This document shows positions 1-42,379 of a DNA stretch of 64,000 bases, piece by piece. Position 1 is the first letter of the stretch. The number at the start of each line of letters is the position of its first letter. Below the pieces are notes generated by a model. The model had not been told where the DNA came from and did no database searches. It saw only the letters and a program-made list of their open reading frames with translations. The position numbers were made by a program, and so were the translations under genes. The DNA comes from Apus apus (Eukaryota > Chordata > Aves > Apodiformes > Apodidae): positions 2,170,001 through 2,234,000 of the forward strand of contig NC_067305.1 in NCBI RefSeq assembly GCF_020740795.1. The letters are read 5' to 3'.

Positions 1-30667
<30,667 letters not shown>

Positions 30668-33069
30668 GATTTCTACCTCAACCCAATGTGACCTATGCAA
30701 GGACAACGTGGACCAACTTCACTCGGCTTCCACTGAAAGGTGCTCACCTGGCCTGTGCAGGGGTTTCTACTCTCTTACTACTGGACAAAATAAAAACATA
30801 AAAAAAGACCTAAACAACAGAGAAAATATTTACTGTGAATCTGAGTTTAAAAGAAAAAAAAAGGCAAAAAAAAACAACAAACCACAAACAAACAAAAGGC
30901 AAAAGAAACGCTTAAAGCTCCAGTTTGTATTGTTGATAGTTTAGAGAAAGTATTTATCTTTTTTTAAAGTGCAACCAATTTTGACTTATTTTATTCCACC
31001 TAGAACCATGAATACAACTTCTTACTAAATCCTCTGAATAACAAAGGACTGGCACACCAGCAGAGATGTAAAGAGCCTCCTTGGTGCTATTTCATCCGTC
31101 AGAACTGTGCCTCTAGTTTGAATCCTTGGTGCTGAACTTGGAGGGCTGACCAATGCCAACCCCAGGGCTCAGAAAGGTCTGCAAGTTTATTTATTCACCT
31201 GACTCTGTTCATATACCAAAACCCACTTGGTTTTTGCAGCAGTGGGAGCTCCAGAGAAAAGCAATCTGCCCTTTCCTGTTGCTTTTGAATTTGAGCTGAG
31301 CCAGGTGCTCTGATCACTGGGTGGTTTGGAATTTGTGTTGGTGACCAACAAGGTGTCACTGCTCCCCTCTGGGGTGGCAGGTGGTGCCTGGGGTGGCAGG
31401 TGGTGCCTGGGGTGGCCCAGGGGAGCTCAGCCACCACAGGCACAGTTGGAACAGCAAGAAATTCAAGTCCTGCCCCATTGGAACTACTTCACTGGGCCAT
31501 TTGCAGTTGCTGGTGGCACTCAAGTCACTGTGAATTTTGGTAGCTAGTCTGGTCACTTGTTTGGGGACATTGTTGGCATATGAACAGGGTGCCTAGTCAC
31601 TGGTATTGGTCAGGCCCTTTTTACCAACGTTGGGGAAGACTTAACCTAGTGCTTCTGTACTGGTGCAGGTAGCAGATTTTCTCAGCTTGTTGTTTTTGTT
31701 CCAAGTACAGTGTATTTTGTTAGTAGAGTTTTGATACTTGATTCAGAATGGCTTGGCCCTGTACATGGATTGACAAAGTGCATTTTGCTTTTGTATTTCT
31801 TTGCTTTCAAGTAGGTAGTTCACAAAAACACCCCAAATCTGGCTTCCTGTGCTGCCACACTATCAAACTTGGTGCAGTTAATTGTCTTGTGACTTGATGT
31901 TCTGTGTGCAGAAAGGGCTGCTCTGAGCAGGGGGTGTTACTTTATAGAGATGTGATGAAAAATTCTACCTTTCATATGCTTGATTTCCTTTCTTTTTAGA
32001 TTGTACAATGCACAGTAACTTGTTAAAAAAAAAAACAAAACCCAACTTATTTATTTGAGTGCACAAAGTGAGGAGAAGGATGATCCATTAAGTAGAAATC
32101 ATGCTGGTCTGGAGCTCAGACTGGACCAAGCACCAAGAAAGGAAACTACAGGAAAAGAAGGGGAATTGCAACAGCAAAATGACTGGAAGAAAAACACATT
32201 TAGGCTTTGGGAAGCATCTGCCTCCAAGCCCTGGTGCTCTGAGGGGCAGCACTGGCTGCTCTGAGCCAGAGCAACTCACTGTCCTTAAATCCCTTGTAGG
32301 TCCCTAAAGCTCCCTAAGGAGTCTCCACCTCCAGCAATGGGGCATCCCAGTGGTCACAAACAGCTGGGCTGGTGAGTTGTCCCAACTCCTGTCCCTGTGG
32401 TGGATGTAGGGGAGATGCCTCTGCCCTGGAGTGCTCTGTCCTGCAGCCCAGATCCAGGAGGAATGTTTGTGAGCACCAAGAGAGGTGCTGTGGCAGCTCC
32501 TGCCCTCCGTGGACTTCAGCAGACACCTTCTCTCTGGCAAACTTAGTAGAGATTTAGGACAAAGTGCAGTTATTTTGTTGATTCCCAAGTGTCTCTTCCA
32601 TAGGCAGCCTTTGTGTGCAGAAACTCTTGGTCTAACTTTGCCTTCTTCTTATTCCCTGGAAAGGGGAGGGATTGACAGCCCTGGAAGTCAGGGACATCAT
32701 GGAAGTGTTTTGTGCTTTGCATGTGGGAGAGGACTTGACAGCAGTTGTGTCCTGCTGAGTTCCTGCCAGCAAGATGAAATCCTGGCAAGGGTGCTGAGAG
32801 GGTGAGAGCTGAGAAACATCCAGTAGCTTCTAGTAGAAGCTGTACGTGGTGTATGTCCTGGAATCCAGGAAGACAATGTAACCCAGATGTTTTGCAGCTG
32901 GGAGTTGGGCAGCTCCAGCTTCTTCCAGATCCTTGGAGAACTGGAAGTTGCAGAACTGCCTGAGCATCCATCCCAGCAGACAGCAGAGTGCTCAGGTCTT
33001 GGAAGGCTTTCAGTTGGTTGCCTGTGCAGTTGCTGGAGGGGCAGCAGCTTTGGTGACATCTCCCCCCCA

Positions 33070-33142
33070 TCGTGGTAGGTTTATAGTTGGACTCAATGAT
33101 GTTAAAAAAAGGGCTTTTGCAACCTAAATGATTCTACAAGTC
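33070..33142 (+). mobile_element. Short CR1 3' end, sense
   Basis: The TTGGACTCAATGAT and CAACCTAAATGATTCTAC blocks match the terminal part of a CR1 element. Where its left end lies is unclear; it may reach back towards 32800. Confidence 0.6.
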
Positions 33143-35465
33143 TCTGACCTTTTGGAGCAAAGGAGTTTTGGGCAAGGAGTTTGTCATCTGCTCTCTGGTG
33201 GGTGTTGTGGAAGAGCAAAGCCTCTTTGGTCCCTCAGTGCCACCTGCAGTAGTGGGTGCTGTGGTGGTCAGGAGTCCCTGGTGTCTCCTGCAGGACTTGC
33301 TCACCAGCCTCTGCTCCCTGTAGCTGAGCACACATGTTCTATCCAGATGTTTCCAGCTACCAGCATTTTCCATCTGTGACTCTCCAGCCATTATCTGGGA
33401 AGGCCAGAAGACACCAGGACGAGCCAGGAATAAGCTCTTAGTTGGGACTTAACTGAAGGGGATTCAGTCTGCTGGTCAGCCTGTGGAGCATCTGCTTCAG
33501 CCTCCTGGGGCCTGTTGGGATCAGGCCTTCATCTGCCTCTCATCCCCCCCGTGCTGCCGTTCCCAGTGACCTGATGTTTCCCCCTTGGCAGCCCATGCTG
33601 CAGGAGTCTGGAGCTTCTCTTGGCCTTGCCAGTGTCTTCCACCTCCTCCTGGCTCCATCAGCACCTTCCCATGCCATGCATTGCATCATCTCAGAGCTTT
33701 GCACTTGTGGCTCTAATCTAAACCTGCCCAGTAATCCCCATGGAGATGTGGCTCCAGGAAGGTGCTTGATGGTTGTAGGGAGCAGTGTGAGGTGGGAAGC
33801 CAGGAGAGTGCAGGGTTGGGACCAGTGCCTCAGTACTGGGAGACGTTGTTGCCAAGAGGTTTGTGGTCTTGTCTTCCCCCTCCCTGATCCTTGGTGGCTT
33901 TGCCACGATCCAGAGCAAGTTCAACTTGTTTCTCCTTTGCCTGCAAAATGGGGAGAGCACTTAGCAGAGCTGCTGAAGGAACAGCTTGGAGATGTTGAGA
34001 TCTGATCCATATGGCTACAAGACCAAGCCCCTCCTGACCCTCCTCTAGGAGAGCTGTGCCAGGGCTCTGAAACCTGCTCTCAGTAATTGGAGACACTTTA
34101 GAGTAATCAAAGCCAAACAGCCCATCCCAGAGGAATTTCTTCTGCGTTACCACATCCTGCTGGGTCTGGTTGTTCCGTGGATGTCACACGTGTTCCTTCT
34201 CCTCCAACGCTGCTGCTGCCAGCGAGGGGCTCATCAGGAAGCTAAAATCCATCTTGGAGGACATGACATTGCCAGAAGAAAAAAGGAACTTCCTGAGTGT
34301 TGAGCTGAGCAAACCCTGTGCCCGCTGCTCAGTGTCAGCCTTGAGGAACAAGCCTTGCACGTTCTTCCTTTTTTGGTGCTTTGCTACCTCTGTCCAGTCC
34401 ACTGAGGCCCACCCAGCTGGGAGGCTGGGAGTGCTGCAGGAGCTCTGAACCTCACCTCCCTCTTTGCTACAGACAAATCATTCAGCAACAATCCTTCCCT
34501 CAGCCAGGGGGACACCAGGCAGGCAGCTCCTGGTGCGTAGCTGAGGGAGAAAGTGGGAAAACGTTGCTGGAGGGTTTGGAGGCTTGGACATGGTGAGCAG
34601 GACCATGGGAAGTCAAACTGTCCCTTGTTTTGGTGCAAATGAAGCTGTTTCCTTTAGGATTTGATCTGGATTTGGTCTGGAAAACAGTAATGATGGGAAG
34701 TGTCTTCACCTCTCTTAGTTGAGGTTGTGGAGGCAGTGGGAGAGAGGCAGAGGTGAAGCTGCCCACAACAGGGCGTGCAGCACATCCTGGATGTAGGTGA
34801 CATTTAGAGACAGCACCATCTCCATCTGCTTCCTTCTAACAGCAGGAACTTGTGTCTCCTTGGCCAGACCAAGGTAGAAATGTTTTCTTGTGCTTCCATC
34901 TCGTTTCTTTCCAAGTGGCAACAGCTGCTTTTTAACCCACCCTGCTCCAGGGTTGTGAAGCCGGAATCCCCCTGTGCCCGGACTCCCTGGTGGGATGGGC
35001 ATGTGGGGGTGAAGGTGAACTTGCAGGGTCTGAATCTGTGGTTGCACCTCAAGTACCCCAGGCAGGAAGGTTGCATCACTTGATCTCCAAGGGATCTACT
35101 AGTCACTGGTTTTGTGAGCCCAGAGCTTTCACATCCCCAGGACATGACACTTCCCAGCCTGGAACTCACCCCGTTGTTTGTCACACTCAGCTCCTTGATC
35201 TCAGAGTGTTGAGCAGCTTTTTGCTTTGTTTAGTCAGACTTGATACCTGAGCAAGTTACTTCTTCATCTGGACTCTGCTGAGCAGAGGAGTTTCAGGCTT
35301 GAGAAACCCTTCCATTTCATCTGGATCACATTCCAGGTTGGAGCATTTGCTTTGGTTCTGCTCGGCCATCAGGGCTGGCTCCTGAGGTCCCTGCCTTCCC
35401 CCTGCTGGGAGCAGAACTTTCCTTCTGAGAGGTGTTGGTGACACTTCTTCAGCCTCCTTCTTCAG

Positions 35466-35520
35466 GGCTTGGGCTAGATGGCCTTTAAAGGTCCCTTCCC
35501 ACCCAAACCATTCCATGATC
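35466..35520 (+). mobile_element. Short CR1 3' end, sense
   Basis: GGGCTAGATGGCCTTTAAAG followed by CCCAAACCATTCCATGAT is a typical CR1 terminus. Confidence 0.7.
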
Positions 35521-38028
35521 CTCTGGACAGACCTGGGATAGTCGCTTTGCCTCAGAAAGCAAGTGGGGGCAGGGTGTGAGTGGGAAGGAGATGGATGTGC
35601 TGGATCTGCTTCTCCTTCCAGGGCAGCACAGATCCACCCACACCCAACCCCGTGGGGCTGCAGCAGCTTTTGCAGGTTGGGTTCTCCACCCCATGAGTCA
35701 TTTCCTTCCCATGGTGTCAGTTCTGCCCCATCCCAGCCCTCCCTGTGGAGCAGGCTGTGTCTTCCCAAACTCCTGGGTTTCCTCTTCCAGGAGAAGATCT
35801 CTTTATTCTGCAGTACTGATGCCACATCCAGGCAGTTTGGGGTTGTCTCCAGGGACCTGTGTGGGTTGATTCTTGCTAGGATTGTGTGTAAAGAAAGCAG
35901 CATCTGCTCCCCCCACCCACTAGTTTTCCACTTGGAAGAGAGTCCAGGCAGAGGAGAAGGCTGAGCCATCACAGGCCAGGGAGACCATCAGTGGGTGCAG
36001 AGCTGGGATCTGCAGCAGGGTGGGCTTGGCCCTTGTGCAGGTGCTGGTTTTTGGTGGGACATGAAGTCCCTGTGAGGGCCAGCTGGAGCTTGCATCTCCT
36101 CCCAAGTTTATTCCCAGGGCCCAGCTCTTTGTGACTCCAGTGGGTGGCTCTGGCTGGAGGATGGTGGGACTTGTCCCCCGTGGTGCCCCTGCCCCAGGGT
36201 CTCCTGGCAGGGCTGCCCCCAGCCCCGTGGCCCTGCAGGCAGGACAGCTCTGGGCAGCCATCCTGCCGTGGGGGCCACAGGAGGGTCCAGCCCTGGCAAC
36301 CTGCCCCATCTGCAGGGCTGGGCCCTCCCAGCACCCACGGCTGCTCCCAGCAGCTGTTCCCAGCCCTGAGCAGGGGTTTCCCTCATTGCTGGAAGAGGAG
36401 ACTCTGCTGGGACCTTGTTCTCAGGCTGCTGCTGGTGATTCCCCTCCCAGCTCAGCCCCCCCTGGGCTCCTCGTGCCTCAGGGTCTGGAATTGGTGCTGA
36501 TCCCCTCTGAGCACTTGGAACAAACACTTTCCCACCCATCCCAGGTGCTGCTGGAGCTGTTCCTTGGGTCATTTGGTCCTAGTGCCAATGGAAGCAGCTT
36601 TGGTTGATCAAGTCCTACATTTAGAATCCATTTCCTTTCTGACTTGAAATCAGTTCTTCTGATACAGGGTATGGAAACCTGAGGAGTACTGATGTGCTTT
36701 TCCTTGGAGGGAGTTATCCCAGCTCACACAGCTGGTTGTCCTGCAAAAAAATTCCACTTGTGGTGGTTTTGCCTGAGCCAAAAGTGTAAAGAGAAGTTCT
36801 GGCAGCTCCATATGGTGGCTTCTTCAGTTGAGGAATGGACGTTGCAGAGGGGGCTGCAAACCAACTCCAACGTGTCTGGAAAAATCACCACTTGGGGAGA
36901 AGAAACTAGACAGTGTTTTTGTGAACTATCTTTGCAGCACTGAGGAAAAAAAAAATATCACAGGAATTGGATAATTTTTTTTTGGAAGCACAGACGTGTA
37001 GTGAGTGTACAAGGTTTGGAAGTTTTCTGGCTGTTAAAAGATGATTTTCCTTCTCTTTTTGCCTCCAGCATTTCCATAGCTTGCATATCAGGTTTTCACT
37101 GACAAATGAATTTCCAGTTTTAAAAATTGTGTTGTGCCACAGTTTATTTATCCTCATGCATTATAAATCTAGAACTATCTATTTAGACTGAATATTGCAA
37201 TAAAAAGATGCTGTTATTGGGAACTTCAGGGTTTAAACCTGGGACAAAACCCACAAATACATGGGAAATACCTCCCCAGTAGATTTGCTATTTATGATTC
37301 TCTTTCTGCAGAGGTTTCTAGAGTTGAAGCAAAAAACATAAAATCACATCTTAAAGTTCCAAGTTTGATGCTGACCCTGAAGTTCTCAAATTCTTGTGAT
37401 CCTTTGGGTTTGGTTTTTTTCGAGGTACATTTGGTTGCTTTTTTGGTGCAGTCAAACTCTTCTTTTTTCTAGAAAGGTCTCGTTTCTGGAGTTAATGAGG
37501 GAAAGTTGGAATGGGTTTGATCCATCCTGCTTGGCTTTATTTTTATTTTTTTTTTTTAACCTATTAACCTTTGAAACGATCAATCTCAAAATTACAAACC
37601 AGCTTCTTTAGGTCTCTGTTCTACTTCAAACTTTTTTAGGAGTGAGAGCCTGCCCTGGCTGACTGGGACTTGGATGGGGAAAGCAGTAGATGATGAGGTT
37701 GCTGTTGCTCAGGAATTGATTAGTAAACTTTTAACTACTACTAAGAATCCATTTTTCAATGGATTTTTTAAAAAAAACAAAACAAAAACAACCCCATTTT
37801 CTTAGAACAGTGATATGGGATGTTTCCTAGTGAATAGGAATTAGTTTATATAATTTAGCCTATTAAACTGAATTATTTAAATTTCAAACTTCCCCTAATT
37901 TATCTTTTTTTTTTTTTTGGTTGTTGTTGTTGGGATTATTGTTTGTTTTTGGTTCCTTTTTTTACACCAATAAGTTGTCCTGTCATTCCTTTCATTCTCC
38001 CATAGAACTAGTGTGGATTCTTCTGGTG

Positions 38029-38036
38029 TGTATATA
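38029..38036 (+). promoter_or_regulatory. Pumilio-type element (TGTATATA) in the DOT1L 3' UTR
   Basis: TGTATATA matches the Pumilio consensus UGUANAUA. It sits in a TA-rich run (38029-38058) about 170 bases before the poly(A) signal. Function is inferred. Confidence 0.4.
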
Positions 38037-38202
38037 TGTATGTATAATATATATATTTCCACCCTGCCTTTCTAATTCTCCACAATGTAAGAGTTAGGTT
38101 TGGTTTTCTTTATGTTTTTTTTTCCTCCCCTCCCTCCACTTAATTTCTTGTGTCTTTCCCTTGATTTGTAATTGAAACGATGCTTTGAAGTTTTGTCTTT
38201 AT

Positions 38203-38208
38203 ATTAAA
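38203..38208 (+). terminator. DOT1L distal poly(A) signal ATTAAA
   Basis: ATTAAA is followed about 25 bases later by a GT-rich element (GTGATGTTGTGG). AT-rich 3' UTR lies before it and a CR1 copy begins about 200 bases after it. Confidence 0.6.
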
Positions 38209-38419
38209 GTGTAAGTATTTTAATACACCGTGATGTTGTGGAGTTTCACTGTTTCAGGAGGGCAGGGACAGACCTGACCCTGCTGAGGAAATGATCATGA
38301 GATGTTTTGGAGCAGCTTGGTCAGGCAGGACCAGGCCCCTCTCTTGCCTCACACCCTGGATCAGGCAGGACAGTTCAAGGCTCAGGGCTCTGGTGACATG
38401 AGAAACCCACCTGTGATGT

Positions 38420-38985
38420 TTGCTGCAGCAAAAGAAGGATGGCAGGTCTAGGGAGGGGATTGTCCCCTCTACTCCTGTGAGACCCCACCTGGAGAACTGT
38501 GTCCAGTTCTGCAGCCCCCACCATGAGAAGGACATGGAGCTGTTGGAGAGAGTCCAGAGGAGGCCACGGAGATGATCCAAGGGCTGGAGCAGCTCTGCTC
38601 TGGAGACAGGCTGGGAGAGTTGGGGTGTTCAGCCTGGAGAAGAGAAGGCTCCAGGGAGACCTGAGAGCACCTTCCAGTGCCTGAAGGGGCTCCAGGAAAG
38701 CTGGGGAGGGACTTGGGACAAGGGCAGGGAGGGAGAGGACAAGGGGGGATGGATGAAAACTGGCAGAGGGAGATTGAGGTGAGACATGAGGAGGAAATTC
38801 TGGAGTGTGAGGGTGGTGAGACCCTGGCCCAGGTTGCCCAGGGAAGCTGTGGCTGCCCCATCCCTGGCAGTGTTGAAGAGCAGGTTGGATGGGGCTTGGA
38901 GCAACCTGGGCTGCTGGGAGGTGTTTCTGCCCATGCAGGGGGTTGGGTGATCTTTAAACCCAAACCATTCTATGCTTCCATGATT
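38420..38985 (+). mobile_element. CR1 3' fragment, sense, between DOT1L and PLEKHJ1
   Basis: About 560 bases, including CAGCCTGGAGAAGAGAAGGC and the terminal CCAAACCATTCTATG. It fills most of the gap between the two convergent 3' ends. Confidence 0.93.
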
Positions 38986-39515
38986 TCCTGTCCACCAGTA
39001 AAATGAAACTGGAACAAGCCAGGGGGTGTATTTGGAGGTGGGCAGGGATGATCAGAACACTTTCTAAGCTCATTCCCTGCAGGACTTTCAGGAGCAGGTG
39101 GAGATCCTGTGCCACTGACCACTTGCCCATCTCACGGAGGCTCTGGGTGGGTTTCACATGCTGGGACCAGGCTGCAGCAACAGGAACTGACCCAGCTTGT
39201 CTTCCTGAACACGTTTGTCACTCAAGCAAAAGGTCCCTAAAACCCACACTGTGGAGCCACCCCCAGCTGGCTCTGGAGCAGCCTCCTCCAGCTGCCCCCC
39301 TGCTCCTCCTCATGGACTGAAGGCACCAGCTCTTCTGCTGCAGCTCCTGCTCCTCCATCCCTGCTGTGACATCTCCTCCCGTGGAGCTGCTGGGGGGGGT
39401 CCCATGAGACACCCCGACCCTGCAGGGCTGTGCTGGACCCTGAGCTCAACTCCAGCCACCCCTCCCAGCCAGGGCTGGGGTTTTACAACAGCTCTGACTG
39501 CCACGGAGATTAAAA
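38986..39515. other. Intergenic gap between convergent 3' ends
   Basis: Outside the CR1 copy I see no gene, RNA or further repeat. Confidence 0.55.
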
Positions 39516-42313
39516 CAAGATTTTATTGGAAATGTTCACTGTACAAGAGAGAAATGGCTTCAGTCACTGCAGCACACTCCCAGGGAGCCTGTACACAGAG
39601 CTTGGTGGAACAGGCCCCTGAAATACAAAAAAAGCACAGTGACCAAAGTGTGAAAAAGGAGCAATTGTCTATAAATCACCAGCAGTTGATGGAGATCTCC
39701 AAGTGTCTAAAAGTACCATCTTTCAGTCTGAAACCTAACCCAGTGTCCCAGGGCTGCTCTAGACATTGAAGTTACTGGTCCTGGCACTGGCCTGGGTCAC
39801 TGTTCACAGCATTTGTCTTACATTCAGTTAAGAAATGTCATTGCTGCCTGTTAAGTGTTTGGATTATCTCTGGTTTACCCAACCAGTCCCCATAACACCC
39901 AACTAAAATGCCCAGAGTATGTACAGAGAAGGGGGAGGAGGAGGGTGTCAGTTCTGCTCCATGGGAGTGTAAAAGGACACTGGTGCTGGTCCTGGAAGGC
40001 ACATGGCTGAAAACTGGGAGCTACAGAGGGTGACTGGCAGGACTGGGAGCCACCAGGCTCCTGCCTGCTGGGAATGAGCACATGCTGGCAGCCCTCCTGG
40101 GTTTTGGTTGTAGCAGGTTGACTTTGCATATTGAAGACTTCACGGGCCCTTGAGGAGCTGAGTGTGGCCGTGGCTGTTCTGCCTCTGCCAGGGGGTGGCA
40201 GGAGCTGTGGGAAGTGCTGGCTGCTGGAAAAGCCAAGGCTGGAGCTGGAGAGCTGAGGTGCTGGGAGGGGGGAAGAGCCAGGGGGGCTCCACTTGGCCCA
40301 GGTGGGCTCAGCTCAGCCCGGGCTGCAGCAGCTCTGGCCATTCTGCTGCCAGGCCAGGGACACCTCCCTCTGGCCCCGTGTCCCTCCCTCAAACCATCAG
40401 ACAAGTTCCTTTTTCACAGTCAGTAAAGCTGTTGTGTTCCCACCAGGAACATGCCCTGCTCTGAGGTGAAGCACAGGAGGTTTGTGAGGATGGGAATGCA
40501 GTTTAAAGTCATCTGAGGACACTAATCCCCTAAAGCACAAGCTCTCTGTTGTTCCTGCTTCTAATCCCTCATTGTTGTGTCCACCAGAGCTGCCATCTGC
40601 CCTATTTTCTGCTTCCACCCTGGCATGTCCTCAGCAGGACACGCTGCCCCTCTGCTTATTCTGGTAAGTTCTGGGGTGAGCACCTGGAACCATTGGAGGG
40701 AGAGGGGAAAAGAAAACCTTGGCTTTGAGGTTAAAAATAAAGCATCAGTGGCATCTGCCACACTCCTGGTACCCCGCAGCATGAGGTAAAGAGGCCAGAT
40801 CACTAAAGCTGCAACCTGGGCTCTTGTTTTGGCATTAACTCCCAGCCAAAGAGACCCAAAACTTCCCTTCAAGCCCAGATGAGGGCACAGGCTGCTCTGC
40901 CCCTCTTGCTGCCAGGCAGAGCAGAGCCCGGAGCAGCCCCTCCCCCAGCTCAGGCCCAGCCCTCCCAGCAGGGAGTCGAGTTCCTTCTGTCATCAACTGC
41001 CTCACAGTGTTACCTGGGACCTTCCCAAGGGCCTCTCCTGGAGTTTTTCCTAGTCTAGTTCCTGGGGAGCTGCTGTGGGAGATCTCCTGAAGCCCTGGGT
41101 GCAGCTGGGCAGGGGGGGGATGTGTGTCCCTCCATCCCTGGCTCTGGGTGCAGTTTTTCCTTCCTGCAGCCAGAGGGGTGGCAGAAGCTCCAGAGCCTCC
41201 AGGACAGACATTGTTCCTTAACTCCATTTCAGCCCCAGGGAAGGCAGCCCTTGCTCCCTGGGAGCTCCCTGGGACCTTGGCAGTCTTCTGGTCTTTCCTT
41301 TTGGCCACTCACAAAGGGCAGAAAAGCTGCAGGAACAGCTCAGGGAATGAAGTGTTAATGCCCAACTGTCCCCCACTCCCTGGGCTTACCTTCTGCATCT
41401 CCCCAAGCCCAAACGTCCAGCCAAAGCCCAAAAGTCCAGCCAAAGGAGAGCAGATCCCATCTTTACTATCCTCTCCATCTGACTCTCCTCTCTGGGAAGC
41501 TGAGGAACTGCCCAGCTCAGCCCACAGCACTGCAGAGGGAGGCAGGGTGACCACACAGCCCTGCCTACCCTCCCCTGTGCTTTGCAGCTTCATTCCAGTG
41601 CATTTTTTGGGAATGCTCTGCTGGGCTGGGGGCTTCAAACCTCTAGGGATTAGCACCACCTGCCCAGGGAGGGGAAAAGAAGAAACCAACCCCAAGAAGC
41701 AGGTGTGAGGGGCTGTGCAGCCACTGCTGCCCTGACAGGGGGGTGTGGATGCCCCTGTCAGCTGGAGCTGTGGCTGAGCTCTCCCAATGCTAAGAAGGCT
41801 TCAGTCCAGCTCTGCAACCAGTCTCAGCAACCCAGAGGACTTTGCAGTGAACCTGTTGTCCCTGACAACAAACCAGGGAGGGCAGGACAGGGTTAACTCT
41901 GCAAGCACAGCCATGCAAGCACCCTCACAGCACCGGGATGAACAACCCTGGTGGCTCCTTGGAGTCTGCAGGAAGATCCTGAGCCAGAAAAGCCAAGTAG
42001 CTCCCTGCAGGAGAGGGAGAGGGAGGATGAGGAGGGCTAGAGCTGGCTCAGGGCTGGCCCCAGGAGCTCTGCTGAGGGCACAGGCTGCAGGGAGCAGTGC
42101 AGACTGGCTGCCCCCACAACTGGGGCAAGTGGGAATGTGCAGGAATTCCTCTAAAATAAACATAAAACCACAACATTATTTGGCTAATAAATTAAAAAGT
42201 CACTTGGTCACCGCTGTGGGGAACTGCTGCTGTTGTTCCCAGGGTGGGGGCTCAGGGGGGAGACCCTCCAGGTGAATCTGGGGCCAGAAACCAGTTCAGC
42301 CCAGGCCAGGGGA
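39516..42313 (-). other. PLEKHJ1 3' UTR (inferred) down to a minus-strand poly(A) signal
   Basis: The first good minus-strand AATAAA after the stop is at 39527-39522. The 2.8 kb between holds no recognisable exon or CR1 copy. Another 3' end closer to the stop is possible, since the AT-rich patch at 42145-42200 has only non-standard signals on this strand. Confidence 0.45.
39522..39527 (-). terminator. Minus-strand poly(A) signal AATAAA
   Basis: It reads AATAAA on the minus strand and fits the end of the PLEKHJ1 transcript. No other minus-strand gene is known at this place in the syntenic block. Confidence 0.5.
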
Positions 42314-42379
42314 TTATTGCTTGCGTGTTCCCAGCTGGAAACGGGCTTCCTCTGAGATCCCATACTGCTCCAGGGGGTC
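42314..42379 (-). CDS. PLEKHJ1: PLEKHJ1 exon 6 with stop
   Basis: It encodes DPLEQYGISEEARFQLGTRK, Q and a TAA at 42316-42314. Only the last few residues differ from the mammalian C-terminus. Confidence 0.95.
   Translation of the reverse strand, partial: DPLEQYGISEEARFQLGTRKQ

Larger units (their letters stand above)
30668..38228 (+). other. DOT1L 3' UTR (inferred extent)
   Basis: No exon with coding character was found in this 7.5 kb. It contains A-rich tracts (30850-30910), AU-rich motifs such as TTATTTATT (31190, 32045), a T/TG-rich end and, at 38203, a poly(A) signal. Partial CR1 tails lie near 33070-33142 and 35466-35520. The block 36900-38228 is much more AT-rich than its surroundings, as expected for the end of a 3' UTR. 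Earlier AATAAA motifs at 30789 and 37199 could give shorter forms. Confidence 0.55.

Noticed and set aside
35256-35972. Minus-strand open frame of 238 codons
   Set aside because: Unique sequence with no recognised domain, containing a CR1 terminus. It lies inside the inferred DOT1L 3' UTR and lacks splice or promoter support.
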